Shown here: positions 1 through 8,798 of the stretch, in pieces | Numbering within the stretch: the stretch's first letter is position 1 | Layout: each line of letters begins with the position of its first letter | Assembly (NCBI RefSeq): GCF_900142705.1 | Contig: NZ_FRBV01000001.1 | Span: 310,001 to 374,000, forward strand | Origin: Nitrosospira sp. Nsp11 | GTDB taxonomy: Bacteria > Pseudomonadota > Gammaproteobacteria > Burkholderiales > Nitrosomonadaceae | DNA length: 64,000 nt | Direction: 5' to 3' | The notes under the pieces: generated by a model | The model's input: the letters and a program-made list of their open reading frames with translations, nothing else | What the model was told of the DNA's origin: nothing | Databases searched by the model: none | Made by a program: the position numbers and the translations under genes

Positions 1-806
1 CGCACGATTACATCCTGTGCTTTTCCAGCCGCGGACGTGTTTACTGGATCAAGGTCTACACGGTACCCCAGGGGGGTCGCGCATCGCGCGGCAAGCCCAT
101 CGTCAACCTGGTGCAACTGGAACGGGACGAAAAGATCAATGCCATCCTGCCCGTAAAGGTTTTCGAAGAGAACCGTTATATATTTATGGCCACTTCTTTT
201 GGTACCGTGAAAAAAACGCCGTTGTCGGAATTTTCCCGCCCTCGCGCCAGCGGAATCATCGCGGTGGGCCTGGACGAAGATGATTATCTGATCGGCGTAG
301 CCCTGACTGAAGGCAAGCATGACGTGATGCTCTTTTCAGACAACGGCAAGGCAGTGCGTTTCGATGAGAATGACGTGCGCCCCATGGGGCGTGGCGCGCG
401 CGGCGTGCGCGGGATGAAATTGGGCAAGGGGCAGAAAGTAATATCCCTTCTGGTGGCCGAGAGTGAAGAACTGGCGGTCCTAACCGCAACGGAAAATGGC
501 TATGGCAAGCGTACCCCGATAGGTGAATACACCCGTCACGGCCGCGGCAGCCAGGGCATGATTGCGATCAAGACCACCCAGCGCAATGGCAAGGTCGTGG
601 CGGCAAAGCTGGTCAGGCCGGATGACGAAATCATGCTTATTACCACTGGCGGCGTGCTGATCCGCACTCGCGTCAATGAAGTGCGCGAAATGAGCCGGGC
701 GACCCAGGGCGTAACGCTGATCAACCTGGACAAGGGTGAAAAACTCGCCGGGCTCGAAAGGGTGGTTGAGGCGGACGAGGAAAAGGAACTGATCCAGAAC
801 GTTTAA
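1..806 (+). CDS. gyrA: DNA gyrase subunit A, C-terminal part (5' end outside window)
   Basis: Only the last ~268 codons are present, read from base 3 in frame. They encode the C-terminal beta-pinwheel domain of GyrA, which wraps DNA and lets gyrase introduce negative supercoils. Visible family landmarks include HDYILCFSSRGRVYWIK at the window edge, GKPIVNL, GARGVRGMKLGKGQ and NGYGKRTPIGEYTRHGRG, which follow the blade order of GyrA rather than ParC. The protein ends with an acidic tail (ADEEKELIQNV), as many GyrA proteins do. The stop is at 804-806 and the next gene, serC, begins 298 bp downstream. Identification is secure; the catalytic tyrosine and breakage-reunion domain lie upstream of the window. 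Confidence 0.95.
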   Translation, partial: HDYILCFSSRGRVYWIKVYTVPQGGRASRGKPIVNLVQLERDEKINAILPVKVFEENRYIFMATSFGTVKKTPLSEFSRPRASGIIAVGLDEDDYLIGVALTEGKHDVMLFSDNGKAVRFDENDVRPMGRGARGVRGMKLGKGQKVISLLVAESEELAVLTATENGYGKRTPIGEYTRHGRGSQGMIAIKTTQRNGKVVAAKLVRPDDEIMLITTGGVLIRTRVNEVREMSRATQGVTLINLDKGEKLAGLERVVEADEEKELIQNV

Positions 807-885
807 AATTTCGGAGCGCTTTTAAAAATTGAAGGTTGCGGGTAAGCTCATTGATAAATTGCCCGAATGGGAGCGCAGCTTGCGT

Positions 886-1013
886 AGGATGGGTGGAGCG
901 TAGCGCAACCCATCATTTGGTTATTAACAGCCGCCTTCGCGCCGGTATCCGCTCATGGTTTAACGTGTCGTGTTGCGTCGTTTTGATGGGTTGCGCTACG
1001 CTCCACCCATCCT
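886..1013. repeat. Perfect 30-bp inverted repeat in the gyrA-serC gap
   Basis: The arms at 886-915 and 984-1013 are exact reverse complements over 30 bases (core GGGTGGAGCGTAGCGCAACC) around a 68-bp spacer. Each arm is itself weakly palindromic (GATGGGT / ACCCATC). The pair occupies most of the 298-bp space between gyrA and serC. It could form a long stem in RNA read through from gyrA, or represent a dispersed REP-like element. A related single arm occurs at 31618-31649. Confidence 0.85.
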
Positions 1014-1104
1014 GCTGACCGCAAAGAGGCGGATTTTTGAATTATCGGGGATAAAAGCGCGAATTTGACTGCCAGGAGCGTCCTGCAGAGATAAAGGGGT
1101 TTTA

Positions 1105-2199
1105 ATGGAACATATATATAACTTCAGCGCAGGTCCGGCGGTATTGCCGGCGGAAGTGCTGCAACAAGCGCGCGATGAAATGCTCGATTGGCATGGCAGC
1201 GGCATGTCTGTTATGGAGATGAGCCACCGCGGCAAGGAATTCATGTCCATCGCGGCGAAGGTTGAAGCCGATTTTCGCGAACTGGGGGGCATCCCGGCCA
1301 ATTATAAGGTTCTGTTTTTATCCGGTGGCGCCTCCACGCAATTCGCCATGGCGCCCATGAACCTGCTGCGCGGAAAAAAAAGCGCCAACTACGTCAATAC
1401 AGGCCAGTGGTCCAAGAAAGCCATCCAGGAAGCGAAGAAATATACGGCCGTAAATGTCGCGGCCTCATCCGAGGGCGCTAATTTCACCTATGCTCCGCCG
1501 CAGGATACGTGGAATATCGATCGCGACGCGGCCTATCTGCATTACACGCCCAACGAGACAATCGGCGGAGTAGAGTTCAACTGGGTTCCGGATTTGTCTG
1601 ATCTGGGCGTCGATATGCCCCTGGTGGCAGACATGTCCTCCAGCTTTATGTCACGCCCCATCGATGTGGCTCGATTCGGGGTGATTTATGCCGGCGCTCA
1701 GAAAAATGTCGGTCCTGCTGGATTGTGCATTGTCATTGTCCGCGATGACTTGCTGGGAGAAACCATCCCGGGCACGCCGACCATGTTCGACTATAAAATC
1801 CACGCTGATACCGACTCGATGTATAACACCCCGCCGACCTACGCAATGTATATTACCGGCCTTGTGCTGGAGTGGCTGAAAAAGAACGGTGGGTTGGCTG
1901 CAATGGAAAAGGCAAACATCGCCAAGGCCAATTTGTTGTACGGCTTGCTGGATACCACCGATTTTTATCATTGTCCCGTAGCCAAAGCCGACCGCTCGCG
2001 CATGAATGTACCGTTCACGTTAAAAAACCCCTCGCTCGATGACGAGTTTCTGAAACAGGCCAAGGCACACGGCTTGATCCAGTTGAAGGGCCATCGTTCA
2101 GTGGGAGGAATGCGCGCTTCCATATACAACGCCATGCCCTTCGAAGGGGTAAAGGTCCTGGTTGAATTCATGAATAAATTTGCGAGTGACCATGCCTGA
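1105..2199 (+). CDS. serC: Phosphoserine aminotransferase
   Basis: This 364-residue protein is a PLP-dependent class V aminotransferase. It converts 3-phosphohydroxypyruvate plus glutamate to phosphoserine, and acts similarly in pyridoxine synthesis. The N-terminus (YNFSAGPAVLP) and the segment GAQKNVGPAGL, with the PLP lysine near residue 200, are SerC hallmarks. The length equals the family norm. The ATG at 1105 follows a purine-rich AAAGGGG. The gene opens a run of six plus-strand biosynthetic genes and overlaps serA by 8 bp, so serine-pathway steps 1 and 2 are probably translated together. Confidence 0.96.
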   Translation: MEHIYNFSAGPAVLPAEVLQQARDEMLDWHGSGMSVMEMSHRGKEFMSIAAKVEADFRELGGIPANYKVLFLSGGASTQFAMAPMNLLRGKKSANYVNTGQWSKKAIQEAKKYTAVNVAASSEGANFTYAPPQDTWNIDRDAAYLHYTPNETIGGVEFNWVPDLSDLGVDMPLVADMSSSFMSRPIDVARFGVIYAGAQKNVGPAGLCIVIVRDDLLGETIPGTPTMFDYKIHADTDSMYNTPPTYAMYITGLVLEWLKKNGGLAAMEKANIAKANLLYGLLDTTDFYHCPVAKADRSRMNVPFTLKNPSLDDEFLKQAKAHGLIQLKGHRSVGGMRASIYNAMPFEGVKVLVEFMNKFASDHA

Positions 2200-3391
2200 A
2201 CGCGCACATAAAATTTTCCGGATACTTACGCTTAATCAGATATCGCCGCTGGGCCTGAAGTTGTTCGACCCCCATCATTACACCGTCGGGGACAATATTG
2301 CCGAACCGGACGCGATCCTGGTGCGTTCACACAACATGCTGCAAATGGATATCGCACCCAGCGTAAAAGCGATAGGCCGTGCGGGTGCGGGCACCAATAA
2401 CGTTCCTGTGAAAGACATGAACCTTCGCGGCGTGCCGGTCTTTAACGCACCCGGTGCAAACGCCAATGCGGTGAAAGAACTGGTGCTTGCCGGCTTGCTG
2501 ATGGCGTCACGCAACCTGATCCCGGCGATTCGCTTTGCCGAGGATTTGCAGGGCGATAACGCGACGCTGCACAAGCTCGCGGAGGGCGGAAAGAAGCAAT
2601 TCGCCGGAATTGAATTGCCGGGGCGGACACTGGGGATCGTAGGCCTGGGTGCGGTAGGACGGTTGGTAGCGGATGCGGCGCTCCGGCTTGGCATGAAAGT
2701 GATGGGTTACGATCCGAATATAACGGTAGACGCAGCCTGGAATTTATCGGCGGAAGTAAAACGCGCCGAGAGCATGGAAGATCTGCTGCGCAATAGTGAA
2801 TTTGTGACCTTGCATGTACCCCTGCTGGACGCCACACGTCACCTGATCAATCACAAGCTCGTGTCGAATATGAAAGCCGGCACGATTCTGCTCAACTTCT
2901 CTCGCGACGGTATCGTCGACGAGAGTGCCGTACTCGAAGGAATCGACTCGGGCAAGATAAAATATTATGTTTGCGATTTTCCCAGCCAGTTACTGCAGCA
3001 CCGAGCCGCTGTAATCACGCTGCCGCATCTGGGCGCGTCGACGATGGAAGCTGAGGAGAATTGCGCGGTAATGGTGGTAAATCAGATGATAGATTATCTG
3101 GAAAACGGGAACATTACCAACGCGGTCAATTTCCCCAACATAACAATGGAACGCGGATCCCCCTTCCGCCTGGCGGTAGCAAATTCCAACGTGCCCAACA
3201 TGCTGGGGCAGATTTCCACCGGTATGGCCAAAGCAGGCCTCAATATTCATAACATGGGCAATAAATCCCGCGGCGAGATGGCCTACACGCTGGTTGACGT
3301 CGACAGCCCGGTACCGCAAAAAACAATAGACGAGATTGCGGCAATCAGTGGCGTTTTGATGGTGCGCTACGTGCCGATACTGGCTGAATAA
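2192..3391 (+). CDS. serA: D-3-phosphoglycerate dehydrogenase with ACT domain
   Basis: This 399-residue NAD-dependent dehydrogenase catalyses the first committed step of serine synthesis. The D-2-hydroxyacid dehydrogenase fold shows the nucleotide loop GLGAVGRL, the catalytic Arg in NFSRDGIVDE and the His in LPHLGAS. The last ~75 residues (from NVPNMLGQIS) form an ACT domain, the usual site of serine feedback. I chose the ATG at 2192, which overlaps the serC stop. TTG and GTG codons at 2180 and 2186 are in frame but unnecessary. The gap to pheA is only 28 bp. It resembles the short (~400 residue) bacterial SerA type rather than the ~525-residue type. Confidence 0.92.
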   Translation: MPERAHKIFRILTLNQISPLGLKLFDPHHYTVGDNIAEPDAILVRSHNMLQMDIAPSVKAIGRAGAGTNNVPVKDMNLRGVPVFNAPGANANAVKELVLAGLLMASRNLIPAIRFAEDLQGDNATLHKLAEGGKKQFAGIELPGRTLGIVGLGAVGRLVADAALRLGMKVMGYDPNITVDAAWNLSAEVKRAESMEDLLRNSEFVTLHVPLLDATRHLINHKLVSNMKAGTILLNFSRDGIVDESAVLEGIDSGKIKYYVCDFPSQLLQHRAAVITLPHLGASTMEAEENCAVMVVNQMIDYLENGNITNAVNFPNITMERGSPFRLAVANSNVPNMLGQISTGMAKAGLNIHNMGNKSRGEMAYTLVDVDSPVPQKTIDEIAAISGVLMVRYVPILAE

Positions 3392-3419
3392 CTATAAGCC
3401 ACTATAAAATTCATTCTCG

Positions 3420-4487
3420 ATGACCGCTCAACTCAAACAGCTGCGCGATAAGATAGATGCGATTGACAGCGAGTTGCTCAAACTGATGAGCAACCGCGCT
3501 GGTCTCGCACAAGAGATCGGACAGATCAAGAACGGCATGGCATATCGCCCCGAGCGGGAAGCCCAGGTGTTGGCCCGATTATGCGAGCTCAATCCCGGAC
3601 CGCTGCCCAACGAACATATTGTGCGATTATTTACAGAAATCATGTCACTGTGCCGATCCATGGAAGAACCTTTGACGATAGCATATCTGGGCCCCCGGGG
3701 GACCTTTTCGGAAGAAGCCGCGTTAAAGCGCTTCGGTGGCGTGGTAACGACTCTTGCCTGCACCTCGATAGACGATGTATTTCGAAAAGTGGAGTCGCGC
3801 GCAGCCGGTTATGGGGTCGTGCCTGTGGAGAATTCCACCGAAGGCGCAGTGGGCAGGTCGCTGGACCTGCTGCTGCAAACCCCGTTAAAGGTATGCGGTG
3901 AAATTGCGTTGCCTATACATCAGCTTCTTCTCGCGCAGCATGCTGATCTCGCACGCATCACGAAGATCTACTCTCATCCTCAATCATTTTCTCAATGTCA
4001 TGAGTGGCTTAACGCCAACCTGCCCCATTTGACCGGACAAGCGCGGATCAATGCGGCGAGCAATGCAGATGCGGCGAGACTGGCCGCAGAGGATGAAAAT
4101 GCTGCAGCGGTAGCCGGGAGAAAAGCGGGAGAGGTATTCGGGCTTACGGTCTGCGCTGAAAATATCGAAGACGATCCTAATAACACCACGCGTTTTCTCG
4201 TAATCGGAGCACAGGAAGTCGCTCCTTCGGGCAAGGATAAAACTTCATTGGTCATGTCGGCCCGGAATCTTCCGGGCGCAATACACGGGCTGCTGGCTCC
4301 GCTGGCGGCTCATGGAGTCAGCATGAGCCGCCTTGAGTCGCGACCTTCCCGCGCGGGTTTATGGGAGTACGTGTTTTTTGTGGATATCGAAGGTCATCAG
4401 CAAGATATAAAAGTCGCGAAAGCGCTACAGGAATTGCAAGAGAAGGCAGCCTTCCTGAAAGTACTCGGCTCCTATCCAGCACCGTAA
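3420..4487 (+). CDS. pheA: Bifunctional chorismate mutase / prephenate dehydratase
   Basis: This 355-residue P-protein turns chorismate into prephenate and then phenylpyruvate, the branch leading to phenylalanine. Residues ~1-90 form an AroQ-type mutase helix bundle (LRDKIDAIDSELLKLMSNR). Residues ~90-270 are the dehydratase domain, with GYGVVPVENSTEG and NNTTRFLVIG. Residues ~275-355 are a regulatory ACT domain (NLPGAIHGLLAPLAAHGVS, then ESRPSR, the usual phenylalanine-binding motif). Domain order and length match the proteobacterial form. It lies between serA and hisC, and the 111-bp gap to hisC shows no evident terminator. Confidence 0.96.
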   Translation: MTAQLKQLRDKIDAIDSELLKLMSNRAGLAQEIGQIKNGMAYRPEREAQVLARLCELNPGPLPNEHIVRLFTEIMSLCRSMEEPLTIAYLGPRGTFSEEAALKRFGGVVTTLACTSIDDVFRKVESRAAGYGVVPVENSTEGAVGRSLDLLLQTPLKVCGEIALPIHQLLLAQHADLARITKIYSHPQSFSQCHEWLNANLPHLTGQARINAASNADAARLAAEDENAAAVAGRKAGEVFGLTVCAENIEDDPNNTTRFLVIGAQEVAPSGKDKTSLVMSARNLPGAIHGLLAPLAAHGVSMSRLESRPSRAGLWEYVFFVDIEGHQQDIKVAKALQELQEKAAFLKVLGSYPAP

Positions 4488-4598
4488 CTGTATGCCTGAA
4501 TAATAAATTTCCGGAATGGAATCCCATACTGCTAATCCACCTGTTTTCAGTTTTTATCAGCTTTTTGCTGTATTTCGGCAATTTATGGATTTGAACTT

Positions 4599-5792
4599 AT
4601 GAATGTTTGCGATCTGGCTCCTGAATATATTCGCGCCATCAGTCCCTATCAACCCGGAAAACCCATCTCTGAACTGGCGCGAGAGATGGGAATGGATGAG
4701 CGTGCCATCATCAAGCTTGCATCCAATGAAAATCCGTTGGGAACAAGTCCGCTGGCGCGGGAAGCGATGCGCAAGGCACTGGATGAAGTGTCGCTTTATC
4801 CGGATGGAAGCGGCTTCGAGTTAAAAGCAGCGTTATCCCAGCGTTATGGCGTGACCAGCGATCAGATTGTGTTGGGCAACGGCTCCAATGACGTTCTGGA
4901 GCTGGCTGCCAGGGTATTCATGAAGCCGGGCGCTTCAGCGGTATATTCGCAGCATGCCTTCGCGGTCTATCCGCTGGTGACGCAGGCGGCAGGCGCAAGC
5001 GGCATATCGATTCGCGCCAGAAATTACGGCCATGACCTTGATGCCATGCTGCATGCGGTCATGCCTGAAACCCGTATGGTGTTTATTGCCAATCCCAATA
5101 ATCCCACCGGCACACTGCTGGCTGCGCCTGATGTATTGCGTTTTCTGGAACGGATATCGTCAGATGTACTGGTTGTACTTGATGAGGCTTATAACGAATA
5201 TTTGCCAAATCCCCTCAAGGCTGACAGTATTGAATGGTTGAAGCGTTTTCCCAATCTGCTGATTACCCGCACTTTTTCCAAGGCTTACGGCATGGCGGGT
5301 GCACGCGTAGGCTTCGGGCTGGCGCATCCTGATGTTAGCGGCCTGATGAATCGGGTACGTCAACCGTTCAATGTGAATAGCATTGGCCTCGCCGGCGCAG
5401 TAGCCGCGCTGGAAGATGTGGAATTTGTGAAACGCTCTTACGCGCTCAATCAGGCAGGAATGCTCCAGATTACCACCGGACTGCGGCAACTCGGCATCGA
5501 ATACATTCCGTCCTACGGTAATTTTTTGAGTTTCCGAGTGCGGGGAAATATCAAAGCGGTAAATGAAAGCCTCCTGAAGCAGGGCGTTATCGTGCGCCCC
5601 ATCGGTATTTATGAAATGCCGGAGCATCTTCGTGTCACTGTTGGGCTCGAATCGGAAAATCAGAGATTCTTGAAGTCCCTTGAGTTGGCGCTTGACGCAG
5701 CCCACGACGTAATTCCCGAAGCCGCGTTTGCAACGCCCTCGAAAACGACCCGCGAGGCAACCCCTTTAACAGAAACCGGAGAATCAGCTTGA
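4599..5792 (+). CDS. hisC: Histidinol-phosphate / aromatic aminotransferase
   Basis: This 397-residue fold-type I PLP aminotransferase has [19 protein letters not shown] and [17 protein letters not shown], with the PLP lysine near residue 228. It is HisC-like in sequence. Its place between pheA and aroF suggests it mainly transaminates phenylpyruvate or hydroxyphenylpyruvate in this operon, as the second HisC copies of such clusters are thought to do (inference). The last ~35 residues ([25 protein letters not shown]) are a polar, low-complexity tail beyond the usual ~360-residue family length. The stop overlaps the aroF start by 4 bp. Confidence 0.92.
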   Translation: MNVCDLAPEYIRAISPYQPGKPISELAREMGMDERAIIKLASNENPLGTSPLAREAMRKALDEVSLYPDGSGFELKAALSQRYGVTSDQIVLGNGSNDVLELAARVFMKPGASAVYSQHAFAVYPLVTQAAGASGISIRARNYGHDLDAMLHAVMPETRMVFIANPNNPTGTLLAAPDVLRFLERISSDVLVVLDEAYNEYLPNPLKADSIEWLKRFPNLLITRTFSKAYGMAGARVGFGLAHPDVSGLMNRVRQPFNVNSIGLAGAVAALEDVEFVKRSYALNQAGMLQITTGLRQLGIEYIPSYGNFLSFRVRGNIKAVNESLLKQGVIVRPIGIYEMPEHLRVTVGLESENQRFLKSLELALDAAHDVIPEAAFATPSKTTREATPLTETGESA

Positions 5793-6805
5793 TCATCGTT
5801 ATGAATAGTGGCGCCAGCGGCGAACAGATTGACACAGTGGTAGCCAAGATTCAAAGCTTCGGTCTGAGCGCGAATGTTTCCCGCGGCACCGAACGCACGG
5901 TTATCGGCGCCATCGGCGATGAGCGCAAACTCAACCCGGAAATGTTCGATTCCTTGAGCGGTGTCGAATCTTCAATGCACATCGTCAAGCAGTACAAAAT
6001 TGTTTCGCGCGAATCGCACAAGCACGACTCGATAATAAACGTGGGTGGGGTACCGATCGGCGGCAACCAGGTGCAGGTGATCGGAGGCCCGTGTTCGGTG
6101 GAAACGCAGGAGCAAATGGACCTGGCGGCGCAACAGGTTTCCGCGGCGGGTTGCAAACTGATGCGAGGCGGCGCATTCAAGCCGCGCACCAGTCCGTATA
6201 CCTTCCAGGGAAATGGTGAAGAAGGCCTGAAAATGTTCCGCAAGGCTGCGGATAAGCACAACCTGCGCATCGTTACCGAACTGATGGATGCGCGCATGCT
6301 CGACACCTTTCTCAAGTATGACGTGGATGTGATCCAGATTGGTACGCGCAGTATGCAGAATTTCGAGCTTCTGAAAGAAGTGGGACGCATCAATAAGCCG
6401 GTGATACTCAAGCGCGGAATGTCCGCGACCGTCTCCGAATGGCTGATGGCTGCTGAATACATTGCCGCCGGCGGCAACCACAACATTATTTTTTGCGAGC
6501 GCGGCATACGCACTTTTGAAACAGCTTACCGTAATGTGATGGATGTAACCTGCATCCCGGTACTGAAAAAAGAAACACATCTGCCTGTGATCGTCGATCC
6601 TTCTCATGCCGGAGGCAAGACCTGGATGGTGCCCGCGCTTGCACGCGCGGCCGTTGCTGCGGGGGCTGACGGCTTGTTGGTGGAAATGCACCCCAATCCA
6701 TGCGAAGCCTGGTGCGATGCGGATCAGGCGTTGAATCCGCAGGAATTCCACGCCCTCATGGGCTCACTGAAAGGAATAGCGGAAGTAATCGGACGGAGTT
6801 TGTAG
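5789..6805 (+). CDS. aroF: 3-deoxy-D-arabino-heptulosonate 7-phosphate synthase, type I-beta
   Basis: This 338-residue enzyme joins phosphoenolpyruvate and erythrose 4-phosphate in the first step of aromatic synthesis. An N-terminal ferredoxin-like regulatory domain (~1-70, containing [12 protein letters not shown]) precedes the barrel. Barrel motifs are [28 protein letters not shown] and DPSHAGG. This is the Thermotoga/Bacillus-type architecture, not the E. coli AroG type. I chose the TTG at 5789 because [10 protein letters not shown] matches the start of the regulatory domain. The alternative ATG at 5801 would trim its first strand. The TTGA overlap with hisC implies coupled translation. 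Confidence 0.93.
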   Translation: MIIVMNSGASGEQIDTVVAKIQSFGLSANVSRGTERTVIGAIGDERKLNPEMFDSLSGVESSMHIVKQYKIVSRESHKHDSIINVGGVPIGGNQVQVIGGPCSVETQEQMDLAAQQVSAAGCKLMRGGAFKPRTSPYTFQGNGEEGLKMFRKAADKHNLRIVTELMDARMLDTFLKYDVDVIQIGTRSMQNFELLKEVGRINKPVILKRGMSATVSEWLMAAEYIAAGGNHNIIFCERGIRTFETAYRNVMDVTCIPVLKKETHLPVIVDPSHAGGKTWMVPALARAAVAAGADGLLVEMHPNPCEAWCDADQALNPQEFHALMGSLKGIAEVIGRSL

Positions 6806-6839
6806 TTCAAGTCGTTTCCGATAAAAGTCGCTTTCTATT

Positions 6840-7739
6840 ATGACAAACGTCGTGATCAACAAACTGGTGATTATCGGCGTTGGCCTGATCGGCGGTTCTT
6901 TCGCGCTGGCGTTGCGCAAGGCAGAGCTGGCCGGGCATATCGTGGGTGTAGGCCGCAGCCGGGAAAATATGGCGCGCGCCCTCAAGCGGGGGTTGATAGA
7001 CGAGATTGCCGTAGACCTTCCATCGGCGTTGAAGCGTGCGGATATCGTATTCCTTGCCGTACCCGTCGGTCAGACCGGCGAAATCATGGCGAATATTTCC
7101 CCATATCTCGAACCTGACTCGATCGTAACCGATGCCGGCAGCACCAAACAGGATGTCATCGCGGCGGCGCGTTCTCATCTGACTGAAAACCTGCAAAACT
7201 TCGTTCCGGGGCATCCCATTGCCGGGGCGGAACAAAGTGGTGCAGGCGCGGCTCGCGCCGACCTGTTCCGTGCCAAAAACGTTGTATTGACGCCTCTCGA
7301 AGAAACCAGCAGCAACGCGGTAAATCGGGTAAAAGAATTATGGCAGGCTTGTGACGCACGAATCTCTCTGATGAGCGCCAGCCAGCACGACAAGATTCTT
7401 GCCACGGTAAGCCACCTTCCCCATGTGTTGGCATTCACGCTAATGAATCATGTCTACCGCGCTGGCCATGGGCCGGAGGGTACGCCGCGCCCGAACGACC
7501 CGCTACACTTTGCCGGCACCGGGTTTCGCGATTTTACCCGCATTGCGGGCAGTTCTCCCGAGATGTGGCGGGATATATGCCTTGGCAATCGCGAAGCCCT
7601 GGTTAATCAAATCGATGCTTACCAGCGTGAACTTGCCGCCTTAAGTGAAATGCTTGCAAGCAGCGATGGCGAGGCGCTCGAGAAGGCTTTCGCCAATGCA
7701 CGTGAAGCGCGGCAACAATGGCTGAAAAATACGCCCTGA
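6840..7739 (+). CDS. tyrA: Prephenate dehydrogenase
   Basis: This 299-residue NAD(P)-dependent enzyme makes 4-hydroxyphenylpyruvate from prephenate (tyrosine branch). It starts with a Rossmann motif (VIIGVGLIGGSFALALR), followed by DAGSTKQDV, PGHPIAGAEQSG and SHLPHVLAF, which carry the family's substrate and catalytic residues. There is no fused mutase or ACT domain, and the length is usual for stand-alone TyrA. It ends the aromatic operon, 34 bp after aroF. In many relatives aroA and cmk follow; here a minus-strand lpxA converges after 57 bp, so the cluster is cut at this point. Confidence 0.95.
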   Translation: MTNVVINKLVIIGVGLIGGSFALALRKAELAGHIVGVGRSRENMARALKRGLIDEIAVDLPSALKRADIVFLAVPVGQTGEIMANISPYLEPDSIVTDAGSTKQDVIAAARSHLTENLQNFVPGHPIAGAEQSGAGAARADLFRAKNVVLTPLEETSSNAVNRVKELWQACDARISLMSASQHDKILATVSHLPHVLAFTLMNHVYRAGHGPEGTPRPNDPLHFAGTGFRDFTRIAGSSPEMWRDICLGNREALVNQIDAYQRELAALSEMLASSDGEALEKAFANAREARQQWLKNTP

Positions 7740-7796
7740 ATCCGGTATCTCGTACTGAATGAATGAGGGCCTGTATTAAGTGAAAGAGCGCGGTAT

Positions 7797-8579
7797 TCAG
7801 CGAATAATGCCTCGACCGCGAACGGAAAGAAAATCAAGAAAATTTTGAACTTCCGGCGCCACGAGAGTTAACGGCTTGATCAGCGCCTCCGCTTCTCTCA
7901 GAGAAAGGCCAGATCGATAGACCAGCTTATACGCGTGCTTTAAGGCATGGATGACTTCCTCCGAAAAACCTCTGCGCTTGAGCTCCCTCAGGTTGAGCCC
8001 ATTAGGCTTGGCTGTATTGCCCGCCGCTAACACATAGGGGGGCAGGTCTTGAGTGAGTATGGTGCCCAGGGCAGTAAAGCTATAAGCGCCTATACGAACA
8101 AACTGGTGGACGGCGGTGAATCCGCCCAGACCTGCGTAATCGCCCACCTGTACATGCCCCGCCAATGAAGCGTTGTTAACGAACGTAGTGAAATTACCCA
8201 CCTGGCAATCATGCGCCAGATGAACATACGCCATCATGAAGTTATCGTTTCCCAGGCGAGTTATTCCCGCACCATGGATGGTGCCGAGGTTAAAGGTGCA
8301 GAACTCGCGGATCGTATTGCGATCGCCTATTTCCAGCCCGGTCGGTTCTCCGTTGTATTTTTTGTCCTGTGGTTCATCGCCAAGCGAACAAAACTGGAAA
8401 ATGCGATTGTCGCAGCCGATGCGTGTATGACCATTGATGACGACATGTGGCCCGATCTGGGTATCGTCGCCGATTTCCACGTGCTCGCCGATGATTGAAT
8501 AGGCTCCGATGGCAACGCCCGCACCGAGACGAGCGCCTGGATGAACGATTGCAGCCGGGTGAATAAGATTTTCCTTCAT
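7797..8579 (-). CDS. lpxA: Acyl-ACP--UDP-N-acetylglucosamine O-acyltransferase
   Basis: This 260-residue left-handed beta-helix acyltransferase attaches the 3-hydroxyacyl chain to position 3 of UDP-GlcNAc, the first step of lipid A synthesis in the cytosol. Hexapeptide repeats fill residues 1-185, and the helical C-terminus holds KRRGFSEEVI and YKLVYRSG. The catalytic histidine of the family aligns with His123 (YVHLAHDC). The E. coli chain-length ruler position Gly173 aligns with Leu171 here (TALGTIL). The gene stands alone, outside its usual fabZ-lpxA-lpxB setting, and is divergent from the Wzt-like gene across 219 bp. An AT-rich TATATATA stretch at ~8614-8622 could hold its promoter. Confidence 0.95.
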   Translation of the reverse strand: MKENLIHPAAIVHPGARLGAGVAIGAYSIIGEHVEIGDDTQIGPHVVINGHTRIGCDNRIFQFCSLGDEPQDKKYNGEPTGLEIGDRNTIREFCTFNLGTIHGAGITRLGNDNFMMAYVHLAHDCQVGNFTTFVNNASLAGHVQVGDYAGLGGFTAVHQFVRIGAYSFTALGTILTQDLPPYVLAAGNTAKPNGLNLRELKRRGFSEEVIHALKHAYKLVYRSGLSLREAEALIKPLTLVAPEVQNFLDFLSVRGRGIIR

Positions 8580-8798
8580 GTGCTCGGCGTGGAAACTGCA
8601 AAATCAAAGCTTACATATATATAGCTGGCTTGCCGGCTGCTTCAACCACATAGTAGCTGGCACACTAATTCTAAGCTAAGATAAATTTTGATAAGCTTGG
8701 TGACGAGCCTCGGTTACGTGCCCTTCCCGCGCAATCGACAGGGCTCCCGGGAATGCGCATACAACAGCATGAGCAGTCTAACGAAATAGAACCACATA

